A DNA stretch of 64,000 nt from contig JAITYX010000088.1 of the NCBI GenBank assembly GCA_021018815.1, positions 2,176,041 to 2,240,040 of the forward strand. Direction: 5' to 3'. The position numbers and the translations under genes are program-made. The notes beneath the pieces are model-generated. The model had not been told where the DNA came from. It searched no databases and saw nothing but the letters and a program-made list of their open reading frames with translations. Below, in pieces: positions 31,401 through 42,300 of this stretch (positions are counted from its first letter, which is position 1; each line of letters begins with the position of its first letter). This DNA is from Talinum fruticosum. Taxonomy: Eukaryota > Streptophyta > Magnoliopsida > Caryophyllales > Talinaceae.

Positions 31401-33480
31401 TGAGTTATGGAGCTCGGAAGTAGAAGGTGTAACTTTGTTTAAACATTTAAAATTTAGGATTTATTTTAGGGTATTCCATGAACAATCTCTTCTATAGCTT
31501 TGAAATCCCCTCCGATATAAGTTTAGCATAACAGACCACACTTTTTCATCTTCCAACACCGGCGACAATAATTGGAAATTGCCTCGGATCGCTTAATTGA
31601 AAGTGGTTTTATGACGCTTTTAAGGGAATATTAACAAAATTTAAAACAAATAATAAGTTTATTTTAAAAATCTTGTTGTTTTAAGATTTTATTGAAAATA
31701 AAGAAATTTTAAAAAAGGATATAAAAAAGTAATTAACAACACTAAATTTATAAACTAATTATTAATATGTTTTAAGATAGTAAAGTCACGGATATTATGA
31801 AACAAAAAAGTTAGTCAAAGTAACAAGTATTGTGAAATAAAGAGAGCAATTTACAAGTTTATTTTATCTTTCTTTCATCTTTTTCCACACCATATTGTGC
31901 AATTTTAAATAAAGTTTGGAGTGACATTTTTCTATATAATCACATGTATTTTTCAGGAATAACACATGTTTTTTCTAAGTTTTGTAATTCCTTTGGTTTT
32001 TATGGATGCATTAACTCAATATTAATTATTTTAAACTCATTTTATGAGTCTCGAAAGTGATTTGCAGAGCTAGGAACTAGAATGAGTAACTTTGTTTGAG
32101 CATTAAAAAATTTAGGATTTACTTTAGGATTTTTAAACATTACAAAGGTTGTCGTATTCCATGAACAATCTGTTCTATAGCTCGGAAATCCCCTAATGAT
32201 ATAAGTTTACGAGAACGACCACCCATTTTCATCTTCCAACACCGATGACAATAATTGAAAATTGCCTCGAGATCACTTAATTGAAAGTGGTTGTGGGACA
32301 CTTGTGAGGGAATGTTAACAAAAGTTAAAACTTATAATAAATTTATTTTAAAAATCTAGTTGTTTTAAGATTTTATTGAAAATAGAGAAATTTAATAAAA
32401 AAGATATACAAAAAGTAATTAACAATAATAAATTTATAAATTAATTATTAATATGTTTTAAGACTGTAAAGTGACAGAACTTATTAAGCAAAAGAAGTTA
32501 GTCAAAGTAAAAAGTATTATCAAATAAAGGGAGAAATTTACAAGTTTATTTTATCTCTCTTTTATCTTTTTCCACACCATATTGTGCAATTTTAAATAAA
32601 GTTTAGACGATGGGTCTGTAGTGACATTTATCTATATAATTACATGTATTCTTCTGGAATAACACATTTTTTCTAGGTTTTGTAATTCCAGTGGTTGTTA
32701 TGGATGCATTAACTAAATATTAATTATTTTAAACTCATTTTGCGAGTTTCGAAGTGAGTTGCAGAGCTGGGAACTAGAATGTGTAACTTTGTTTAAACAA
32801 TTAAAGTTAGGATTATTGTAGGGTATTTAAACATTACAAAACTCATCGTATTCCTTGAACAATCTCTTCTATAATTCTGAAATCCCCTCCTGATATAAGT
32901 TTACGAGAACGGCCACGCTTTTTCATCTTCCAACACCAACGATAATAATTGAAAATTGCCTCGGATCGCTTAATTGAAAGTGATTTTATGACGGTTGTGA
33001 GGGAATATTAACAAAATTTAAATCGTATAAAAACTTTATGTTAAAAATCTAGTTCTTTCAAGATTTTATTGAAAATAATGAAATTTAATAAAATAAGGGT
33101 ATAAAAAAGTAATTAATAATAATAAATTGATAAAATAATTATTAATATGTTTTAAGACAATAAAGTGACTGATATTATGAAACAAAAAAGTTAATCAAAG
33201 TAACAAGTATTGTGAAATAAAGGGAGCAATTTACAAGTTTATTTTATCTTTCTTTCATCTTTTTCCACACCATATTAAGCAATTTTAAATAAAGTTTGGA
33301 TGATGGGTCTGTAGTGAGATTTATCTATATAATTACATGTATTTTTCAAGTATAACACGTGTTTTTCTAAGTTTTTTAATTCCATTGGTTGTTATGGATG
33401 CATTAACTAAATATTAATTATTTTAAACTCATTTTGTGGAGTCCGAGAAGTGAGTTGCAGAGTTGGGAACTAGAATGTGC
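28473..33480. repeat. Satellite array block 2 (about 7 monomers)
   Basis: The block continues the monomer interrupted by element 1, resuming at AATTTTAAATAAAG. Anchors recur about every 690 bp (28583 onwards to 33390). Two small internal deletions are visible, at 31471-31475 (25 bp between GTATT repeats) and at 31918-31920 (12 bp between GGA repeats). The block ends after GAACTAGAATGTGC at 33480, where copia sequence starts. Confidence 0.97.
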
Positions 33481-34215
33481 GTAGATCCCTTCCTTGGTAT
33501 ACTTAGATTGATGGACGTAGATCCCATCTTTGTCTTGTTTGATTTGTAAACCAAAGAAGAAATTGAGTTCTCCCGTCATACTCATTTGAAATTCTCGACT
33601 CATCAACTCGGAAAATTCTCGACACGTAAATTCATTAGTAGCACCGAAGATAATATCATCAACATATATTTGAACAATAAGGAAATCTTTCCCCTTGGTC
33701 TTTATGAAGAGAGTTTTGTCGATCTGACCTCTTTTAAAATCATTTTGAACCAAGAAATTGCTCGAGTCTTTCATACCAAGCTCGAGGAGCTTGTTTAAGA
33801 CCATAGAGAGCCTTTTGAAGTTTGAAAACATGATTTGGAAATTCCGAGTTTTCAAAACCAGGAGGTCTGCTCGACATAGACTTCCTCTTCAATAAAACCA
33901 TTGAGAAACGCACACTTAATATCCATTTGATATAATTTAATATGCATGTTGGATGCGAATGCCAACAGAATTCTAATAGCTTCGATTCGGCAACCGAGTG
34001 CAAATGTTTCCCCACAATCAATTCCTTCTTCTTGATTGTAACCTTGAGCCACAAGTCTAGCCTTGTTTCGACTACCACTCCACCCTCATCCAGTTTGTTT
34101 TTGAAAACCCATTTGGTTCCTATAACTGGGTGGTCGGAAGGTCGGTTGGTCGAGTCCGGACTTGGTTTCTTTCGAATTGATTGAGTTCCTCTTGCATGGC
34201 CTCTACCCATTCAGG
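33481..34215 (-). pseudogene. Copia B reverse transcriptase, truncated
   Basis: Pieces seen in three frames: HPVIGTKWVFKNKLDEGG, VTIKKKE, the IRILLAFASNM and DIKCAFLNGFIEEEVYVEQ stretch (34052-33852), VFKLQKALYGLKQAPRAWYE, and RGQIDKTLF, VQIYVDDIIFGATNE, MSMTGELNFFFGLQIKQ (33855-33481). The catalytic YVDD pair is present. Translation leaves copia DNA right after HQSKYTKE at 33481, so the RT end and the RNase H are absent. At least three frame changes occur. The domain would copy the element's RNA to DNA. Confidence 0.88.
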
Positions 34216-34639
34216 TTCATTAAGGGCCTCTAATGCATTTACGGGTTTAGTTAATGATATGAATGCAGTGAATGCACATAGATTTTGAAGAGAGGAATGA
34301 GTTCTTACCCCACTGTTGATATCGAGATATTATATTTTCTAGTGGATGACTAGAAGTAAACTTGAATGCTTTACCAGTTCTCTAATTCACGAGATTTGTG
34401 GGCTGAACTGCTTGATCTTCATAAGCTTGTTCCGAGTGATCTTCTTCATTGGCTTGTTCGTTCGAGCGAACTCTTGAGTTGTCTCATTCCGAGTCACTTC
34501 GTTCTAAGTGACCTCATTTTGAGCCGGTTGAGTCTCGAGTCTTTGTGGGTTCGGCTTCGTCATCATCTCTACTGAGCTTCAATTCCGAGTATGAAGACTC
34601 GTTTGGCTTCTCCTATTCAAGCTCATCAAATACAACGTG

Positions 34640-35475
34640 GATACTCTCTTCCACTTTGTTAGTTCTCTTATTGAAAATACGATAAGCCTTGCTTGTGAGA
34701 AGAATAACCTAGAAAAATACCTTCATCCGACCGAGCATCAAACTTGGTCAAGTGATCCTTACCATTGTTGTGAATGTAGCACTTACATCCAAATGATCGG
34801 AAGTAGGAAATATTTGGTTTCTTCCCCTTATAGAGCTCGTAAGGTGTTTTCTTCAATATGGGTCCGATGAGGCATCTATTCAAAGTATAGTTAGGCTGTG
34901 TTGATCGCCTCCGCCCGGAAATAGTAAGGCAAGTTGTGCTCAATCATCATCGTCCTTGCTATTTCTTCAAGGGTTCTATTCTTTCTCTCTACTACTCCAT
35001 TCTATTGAGGAGTTCTGGGTGCTGAGAAGTTGTGAGAGATTCCATGTTTGTCACAAAACTCTAAGAATTCTGAGTAGTCAAACTCCCTTCCATGGTCGGT
35101 TCGAATCCTCCGGATCCGAGTCCGAGACTCAACTTGGATTTTTCGCAGAGCTTGCTGAACTCCTTAAAAGCTTCATTTTTGTGCTTAAGAAAACACACCT
35201 AGGTAAATCGAGAATAATCATCAATAATATGTAAGATTTACCTCCAAGACTCTTAACAGGGATTTCGCCACATAAATCCATATGTAGTAGTTCAAGCACT
35301 TTGGATGTGGAAACTGTCTTCAGAGATTTCAATGAGGATCCGACTTGTTTCCCTCGGTGCATGCGTCACATACTTTATCTTTCTCAAAAACACAGCTTAG
35401 GTAAACCCCTAACCGGACCATGAGATGCCGGCTTTTTGATAGTATGCATGCTAATATGCTCTAGTCTACGATGCC
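34640..35475 (-). pseudogene. Copia B integrase, degraded
   Basis: The HHCC region lies at about 35,475-35,345 (WHRRLEHIS, then a C-x-x-C word, with a frameshift between). The catalytic core begins LELLHMDLCGEIPVKSLGGK (35362-35129), holding the first Asp of the D-D-35-E triad. The second Asp region is shifted to another frame (about 35,105-35,090). The core end and C-terminal part are at 34943-34668: KKTPYELYKGKKPNISYFR, FGCKCYIHNNGKD, FDARSDEGIFLGYS. Several frameshifts break it. Confidence 0.85.
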
Positions 35476-36285
35476 AAGACCATGAATCATCATGAAGAGA
35501 TGCTTTTAAGCAAGATAAATTCTAACTCGGGTCGAGAGAGGAATGATATAGGTGTTACCCGATCTTTTACCCGACAGCTTGGTCTCTTTGGTATTGACAT
35601 CGAAATGTAGTAATTGGTCCGAGTGAATCTTACCTCTTGACCTTTATCACATAGTTGAGAGATGCTGAGCGGATTATACTTTAATCCTTTGACAAGGTAG
35701 ACTGGATCGACCAGATTGCTTCCTTTTCCAATCTTGCCAATCCCCACTATCTTGCCTTTGCTATCATCTCCAAATGTGACCTTTCCTCCTTTATGTTTTT
35801 CCAACTCGAAAAGAGCCCGCATCTCCCGACATATGGCGGGAACATCCACTGTCAAGGTACCAGTGTCCTTTTGATCTTTTCCGAGTGACTCGCAAAACAG
35901 AGAGAATCTAACCCTTCTCACTTCCTCTAACGAACCCAAGTAACATTCCTTACTCGTGGTTCTTTTATAAGGAAGAAGGTGTTTTGGAACCCAGATTTGA
36001 ATAACTTTGGGTTTTGTCTCGATTCTAAGTCTTCCTCTCGGAGAACCGAGTTTGTGTCTCTTTCTTTTGAAAACCTTTCCTTTTGAAACATGAGAGAATG
36101 GTTTCCTTTTGTAAACAGTTCCGGGCTTAGTCCTCCCTTCATTTCGTGAATGGGACCGTGCTCGGCTTTCCCGAACTTCATAGTTCGGAATCCTTTTTGA
36201 ATAAATCCGAGTAGGAATTGGATTCCTCTTCTTTGTTGAAACCAAGACCTTCTTTTCGAAAAGAGACACATTGTGATCCTAAGAG
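35476..36285 (-). pseudogene. Copia B protease / pre-integrase region
   Basis: One long frame (36269-35490) contains GGKVTFGDDSKGKIVGIGKI, VDPVYLVKGLKYNPLSISQL and CDKGQEVRF, the stretch between retropepsin and the integrase zinc finger in copia polyproteins. The catalytic D-S/T-G of the protease, expected just before 'M' and 'L' about 40 residues upstream, is not readable: the corresponding part reads TLTVDVPAICREM, apparently shifted to another frame. The N-terminal 130 residues are basic and Ser-rich, as in the gag-protease linker. Confidence 0.78.
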
Positions 36286-37715
36286 CATGTCAAGGTTTTT
36301 CCGACCTTGAGTAAACTTTAAAACCAGATCTTGAGACTCGGTGAGCTTCGCTTTAGCTACTCATTTTCTTTCCCGAGTAACTCAAACTTAGCCTCATTAA
36401 ATTGAGCACTAGTCTTGAGTTCTCCGAATGAGAGTCTCAGCTTTTCTAATTCATTTTTCAAACAAGTGCTCTCGAAGTAATTAACTCAAGTTGTTCTTTG
36501 AATTGAGAAGAATCGAATTGGACTTTTCTTCCAAAGTAAAAATATACTTAGCTAAATCCACTTTGGAGAATTTGAGGAAATAATCAATTACCTCTTGAGG
36601 ATTAGTTTCCTCATTGTCCGAGTCCGAGTCCGACTCTTCTTCGGCTTCTAAGTCGAGATTGCCATCGGACACTTTGAGTCGTCCGAGTCATCGTCATCTT
36701 CCGATGAGTCTTCATCGCTCCATGTTGCCATCATGGCCTTCTTCTTCTTTCTGTCCCTTTTTCTTTTCGGACGAGTCTTTGACTATGTGGTCTTTGCTGC
36801 CACACTCAAAACATCCGTAATTCTTAGATAAAGATAACTTTGAGGGTGAAGAGTACTTACCTTGTCTGTCCCTCTTGTCTTTCTTGTAGAATTCTTCCTT
36901 TTGCCTTTTATCCCATCTTTTGTGCTTCATTATTCTCTTGAAGCCTCTTGCAATGAGTGCCATGGGATCGCCTTCCGAGTCGAGGAGCTCAGATTTGCTT
37001 CTTTGGATTCCGAGGCTTTCAGTGCAATGTTCCTTTTGGTACCGCCCTCAGCATCCTCCTCTTCTAGATGGATTTCGTGAGTGAGAAGCTTCCCGATGAG
37101 CTCGTTTGGCTTTAAGAGTGAGAGGTTCCGAGCTTCCTCTATGGCGGTCAACTTGGGACCCCATCTTCTCTTGGGTAGACTCCGAGTATCTTTCTGCACA
37201 TTTCCTCGTGGGAAATCTTCTTACCCAGTGATTTGAGATTGTTGGTAATCTCAGTAAATCGAATGAACATCCGAGTGATGTTCTCTTCTGGCTCCATCTT
37301 GAAAAGCTCATATTTGTGAAGATACTGACTTATCTTCGCTTGTCCGACCTGGCTTGTCCCTTCGTAAGTGTTGACAAGGGTGTCCCACACTTCTTTTGCT
37401 GAGTCACGAGCGGACACTCGGTTGTATTCTTCCGAGCTAATGGCGCACATCGAATGTTCATTGCCTTGAAGTTCTTCCCGAACTTCTCTGCTTCACCCGG
37501 AGTGAATTCGGCTTTTGTCTTGGGAATGATTCTGAATTCCTCTCGTCTTCATTGGAATGTAGTTTCCTTGTTGTATGATTTCCCATACATCTTCATTATG
37601 ATCCATGAGGAAACATTCCATAAATTTCTTCCAAGTGCCCGAAGTTTGATCCTTTGAATTTTGGTGGTCTCTCGGAAGATCTTCCTTCATCGAACTCTCC
37701 GTTGTTCCGAGCCAT
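36286..37715 (-). pseudogene. Copia B gag, degraded
   Basis: A likely start is the ATG complementary to 37713-37715, reading MARNNGEFDEGRSSERPPKF, about 60 bp after the primer-binding site. Next pieces: WKKFMECFLMDHNEDVWEII (37690-37493), then AKEVWDTLVNTYEGTSQVGQ and KISHEEMCRKILG (37450-37148), the UBN2-type capsid of copia gag. The zinc knuckle at about 36,815 is CFECGSKDHIVKDS, in which the last Cys is replaced by Ser. An acidic stretch (AEEESDSDSDNEETN; 36672-36481) follows. Frameshifts separate the pieces. Confidence 0.85.
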
Positions 37716-37756
37716 TTGATCTTTAGACCTTTGGATGGTTAGATCCTTTCTGAAAG

Positions 37757-37774
37757 GCTAGGCTCGATACCAAT
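37757..37774 (-). other. Primer-binding site of copia B
   Basis: Directly inside the LTR end, the minus strand reads ATTGGTATCGAGCC. It is close to TGGTATCAGAGC, complementary to the 3' end of plant initiator methionine tRNA, the usual primer of copia elements. Confidence 0.8.
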
Positions 37775-39344
37775 TGAAGGTTTGCTCGGGAGAGTCCGAG
37801 TCACCCTAGAGGGGGTGAATAGGGTGATGGAAGTTTTTCGTGGAAACTTTAGCTCTTTTGTCAAAAACAAGACAGAGATAGGTTCCGAGTCTATCAGCGA
37901 GGTCGAAAAGTTTGGACTCGGAAAAGCTATCACGAATAAATAAGCAAGTTAAGCAAGAGTCGTAAAGCTGTCCGAGTCTAGAATGAACTCGGAAAGATAA
38001 CACTTAGAGATTACGTGGAAACCCTCTTGGGGCAGAAAACCATGGACCGTGCTAATCCAAGCACGAAGTCAAATCCACTATTTTGAGTCCACAAAATACC
38101 GTGAACTCGACCGAACCCGAGTTGCTCCCTTAGACAACTCTATACAAGTTTTCCTAGACTCGGAAATTCCCTTATCTCGATCTAGTACTTCCTAGCTGAG
38201 ATAACCCTTACAGCTAGGGACAACTAAGCCGAGTTAACCCTTACGACTTAGTCAAGGGACCTTACAGAGAAAGTAAGAAAGTGTTTGTAATCGAGTACAA
38301 GACCTTACAACTCGTAAAGTAATGAACTATAGAGTAGGAGTTGTAAGTAGAATATTGAGAGTAAGTACAATGACTTTGTTCAAGTATGTGTATTAACAAT
38401 AATTTCGGCAATCTTCAAGTCTTGTGAGATGGCTTCTATTTATAGATGACTAGGCAGAGTGGCCGTTATCTTCATCTCGCTGACCGAGAGTCCTTTGTGA
38501 CCGTTGACGGGAGCTTTCGAGTCACTCGAAAGTATTCGTTGTAATGTGAACATTGGACAACGATTTAAACTCTCTTGGAAGTCCCAAAACCACTGGCGGT
38601 GTCTTGAAAGATAAGGTGGAAACCACCGTTAAGCTTAGCGTTCCAGTTTTCAAGATTTGGAAACAGATAGCCCCGACACAATCTTCTGGGGCTGTAGCAG
38701 AGAAGGTGAAAAGCCATGTCTGCTGGTGATTTGACGTTCGAAGCCGGTTACTTTTGTAGTTTGAAAAGTGTATCCTCGATTAAATAACCTACAAAAGTAA
38801 ATCAATTTTGGTTCTCAAAGTATAAAATACTTTGGTCCAAGATTAGACACAGATAATAAAAATAATTACGATAATTAAGCAACCGATTATCCGAGTCGAA
38901 ACGAAATGGAATTTTCTGAGTTTAATATCCATGTAACTCAAAATTCCATTAGAGCTAGTCCGAGCAAAGAATCAAGTTAAATAAAGAACATCGAGTGATA
39001 TACCTTGATATAGACTAAGCATGAAACAGACTAGGAGTACTGACTTCAACAAGATAGACCTTATAGAAAGGAGTCGATCCGAGTGGAATACCAGTCTATT
39101 CAACATGCGATAAATCCGAGTGATGAGAGACTCGGAACAAAGTATTAGGTTTCGAGTCACTCAAGGATAAGCACAAAATACATGAAGTGAAAGCTATATC
39201 ACTTAGATAAGATACCATATCACTCAGAAAAGTTTCTAGCAAACAGAGAATGCCTTGGAATCAAAACTCTATAAGTACGAGATTGTTATACCTGATTCCT
39301 TTTATGCAACTCGAGAAAAGTATTGAGCGATGTCCGAGTCTTCA
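37775..39344 (-). repeat. 5' LTR of copia B (outer end probably truncated)
   Basis: The inner boundary is the CA just before the primer-binding site. Shared blocks with LTR A (520-2256) prove its identity, including the TATA region, CACCCTATTCACCCCC and CCTAATCTTGGACCAAAG. Compared with LTR A the alignment starts about 340 bp inside that LTR (words TTGAAGACTCGGA at about 878 and 39,349-39,337), so the outer part is missing. The word CGAGTC(C/A)GAG recurs many times. Confidence 0.78.
38437..38444 (-). promoter_or_regulatory. TATA box in LTR B
   Basis: TATAAATA, followed by GAAGCCAT on the minus strand, at the position equivalent to 1687-1694 in LTR A. Confidence 0.55.
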
Positions 39345-42300
39345 ATAAATTTATAACCTAATTATTAATATGTTTTAGGACTGTAAAGTGACAAAACTTA
39401 TGAAGTAAAAACGTTAGTCAAAGTAACAAGTATTGTGAAATAAAGGGAGCAACTTACAAGTTTATTTTATCTCTCTTTCATCTTTTTCCACACCATATTG
39501 TGCAATTTTTAATAAAGTTTGGACGATGAGCTGGAGTGACATTTTTCTATATAATCACATGTATTTTTCAGGAATAACACATTTTTTTCTAGGTTTTGTA
39601 TTTCCATTGGTTGTTATGGATGCATTAACTAAATATTAATTATTTTAAAATCATTTTGTGAGTCTTGGAAGTGACTTGGAGAGTTGGGAACTAAAATGTG
39701 TAACTTTGTTTCAACATTTAAAATTTAGGATTTATTTTTAGGGTATTTAAACATTACAATCCTCATCGTATTCCTTGAACAATCTCTTCTATAGCTCTGA
39801 ATTCCCCTCCTGCTATAAGTTTAGGAGAACGGCTACGCTTTTTCATCTTCCAACACCGACGACAATAATTGGAAATTTCCTCATATCGCTTAATTGAAAA
39901 TGGTTTTATGACGCTTGTGAGGGAATATTAACAAAAGTTAAAGCTTATAAGAAATTTATTTTAAAAATGTAGTTGTTGTAAGATTTTATTGAAACTAAAG
40001 AAATTTAATAAAAAAAGACATAAAAAAGTAATTAACAATAATAAATTTATAAACTAATTATTAATATGTTTTAAGACTATAAAGTGACAGAATTTATGAA
40101 CCAAAAAAGTAAGTCAAAGTAACAAGTATTGTGAAATAAAGGAAGCGATTTACAAGTTTATTTTATCTCTTTTCATTTTTTTCCACACCATATTGTGTAA
40201 TTTCATATAAAGTTTGGATGATGGGCTGTAGTGACATTTATCTATATAATTACATATATTTTTCTGGGATAACACACGTTTTTCTGGGTTTTGTAATTCC
40301 ATTGATTGTTATGGATGCATTATCTAAATATTAATTATTTTAAACTCATTTTGCGAGTCTCGAAATGAGTTGCAGAGCTGGGAACTAGAATGTGTAAGTT
40401 TGTTTCAACATTTAAAATTTAGGATTTATTTTAGGGTATTTAAACATTACAAAGCTCATTGTATTCCATTAACAATCTCTTCTATAGCTATGAAATCCCC
40501 ACCGATATAAATTTAGGAGAACGACTAAGCTTTTTCATCTTCCAACACCGACGATAATAATTGGAAAGTACCTCGGATCGGTTAATTGAAAGTGGTTTTA
40601 TGACACTTGTGAGGGAATATTAACATACTTTAAAACGTATAAAAACTTTATGTTAAAAATCTAGTTGTTTTAAGATTTTATTGAAAATAAAGAAATTTCA
40701 TAAAAAAGGTTATAAAAAAGTAATTAATAATAATAAATTGATAAACTATTTATTTATATGTTTTAAGATAGTAAAGTGACGAGATATTATGAAAAAAAAA
40801 GTTGATGAAAGTAACAATTATTGTGAAATAAAGGGAGTAATTTACAAGTTTATTTTATCTCTATTTCATCTTTTTCCACACCATATTGTGCAATTTTAAA
40901 TAAAGTTTGGATGATGTAGTGACGTTTATCTATATAATTACACGTATTTTTCAGGAATAATACATGTCTTTTCTAAGTTTTGGAATTCCATTGGTTGTTA
41001 TGGATGCATTAACTAACGATTACTTATTTTAAACTCATTTTGTGAGTCTCGGAAATGAGTTGCGAGCTTGGAAGCAGAAGGTGTAACTTTGTTTCACCAT
41101 TTAAAATTTACGATTTATTTTAGGGTATTTAAACATTATGAAGCTCATCGTATTCCTTGAACAATCTCTTTTATAGCTCTGAAATCTGCTCCTGATATAA
41201 GGTTAGGAGAATGGCCACGCTTTTTCATCTTCCAACACCGGCGACAATAATTGAATATTACCTCGGATCGCTTAATTGAAAGTGGTTTTTAACGCTTGTG
41301 AGGGAATATTAACATAATTTAAAACATATAAAAAATTTAGGTTAAAAATCTAGTTGTTTAAAGATTTTATTGAAAATAAAGAAATTTAATAAAAAAAAGA
41401 TATAAAAAAGTAATTAACAATAATAAATTAATATACTAATTATTAATATGTTTTATGATAGTAAAGTCACGGAGTTGGGAACTAGAATGTGCATCTTTCT
41501 TTCAACATTTAAAATTTAGGATTTATTTTTAACGTATTTAAACATTACAATGCTCATTGTATTCCTTGAACAATCTCTTTCATAGCTTTGACATCCCATC
41601 CTAATATAAGTTTGGGAGAACGGCCACGCTTTTTCATCTTCCAACACCGGCGACAATAATTGGAAATTGCCTCGGATCGCTGAATTGAAAGTGGTTTTAT
41701 GACGCTTGTGTGGGACTATTAACAAAATTTAAAACTTATAATAAATTTATTTTAACAATCTCATTGTTTTAAGATTTTATTGAACATAAAGAAATTTAAT
41801 AAAAAAATTAAAAAGTAATTAAAAATAATAAATTGATAAACATTATTATTAATATATTTTAAGACTGTAAAGGGACAGAACTTATGAAGCAAAAAAAGTT
41901 AGTCTAAGTACCAAGTATTGTGAAATAAGGGAAGCAATTCACAAGTTTATTTTATCTCTCTTTCATTGTTTTCCACACCATATTGTGCAATTTTAAATAA
42001 AGTTTGGACGATGGGCTATAGTGACATTTATCTATATAATTACATGTATTTTTCTGGGATAACACATGTTTTTTCTGGGTTTTGTATTTACATTGGTTGT
42101 TATGGATGCATTATCTAAATATTAAATATTTTAAACTCATTTTGTGAGTCTTGGAAGTGAGTTGCAGAGCTGGGAACTAAAATGTGTAACTTTGTTTCAA
42201 CATTTAAAAGTTAGGATTTATTTTAGGGTATATAAACTTTACAAAGCTCATCGTATTCCATGAACAATTTCTTCTATAGCTCTGAAAGCCCCACCGAGAT

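Larger units (their letters stand above)
33481..39344 (-). mobile_element. Copia element B (Sirevirus/Maximus lineage), truncated at both ends
   Basis: From right to left on the minus strand: 5' LTR (39344-37775), primer-binding site (37774-37757), gag, protease region, integrase, and RT up to just after the YVDD box. The RT C-terminus, RNase H and 3' LTR are missing, and the LTR's own outer end also seems cut. Target duplication is absent. The satellite phase shows about 340 bp of monomer missing at the insertion. RT words (VQIYVDDIIFGATNE, ALYGLKQAPRAWYERL) are typical of the Sirevirus lineage. Numerous frameshifts and stops make it defective. Confidence 0.9.
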
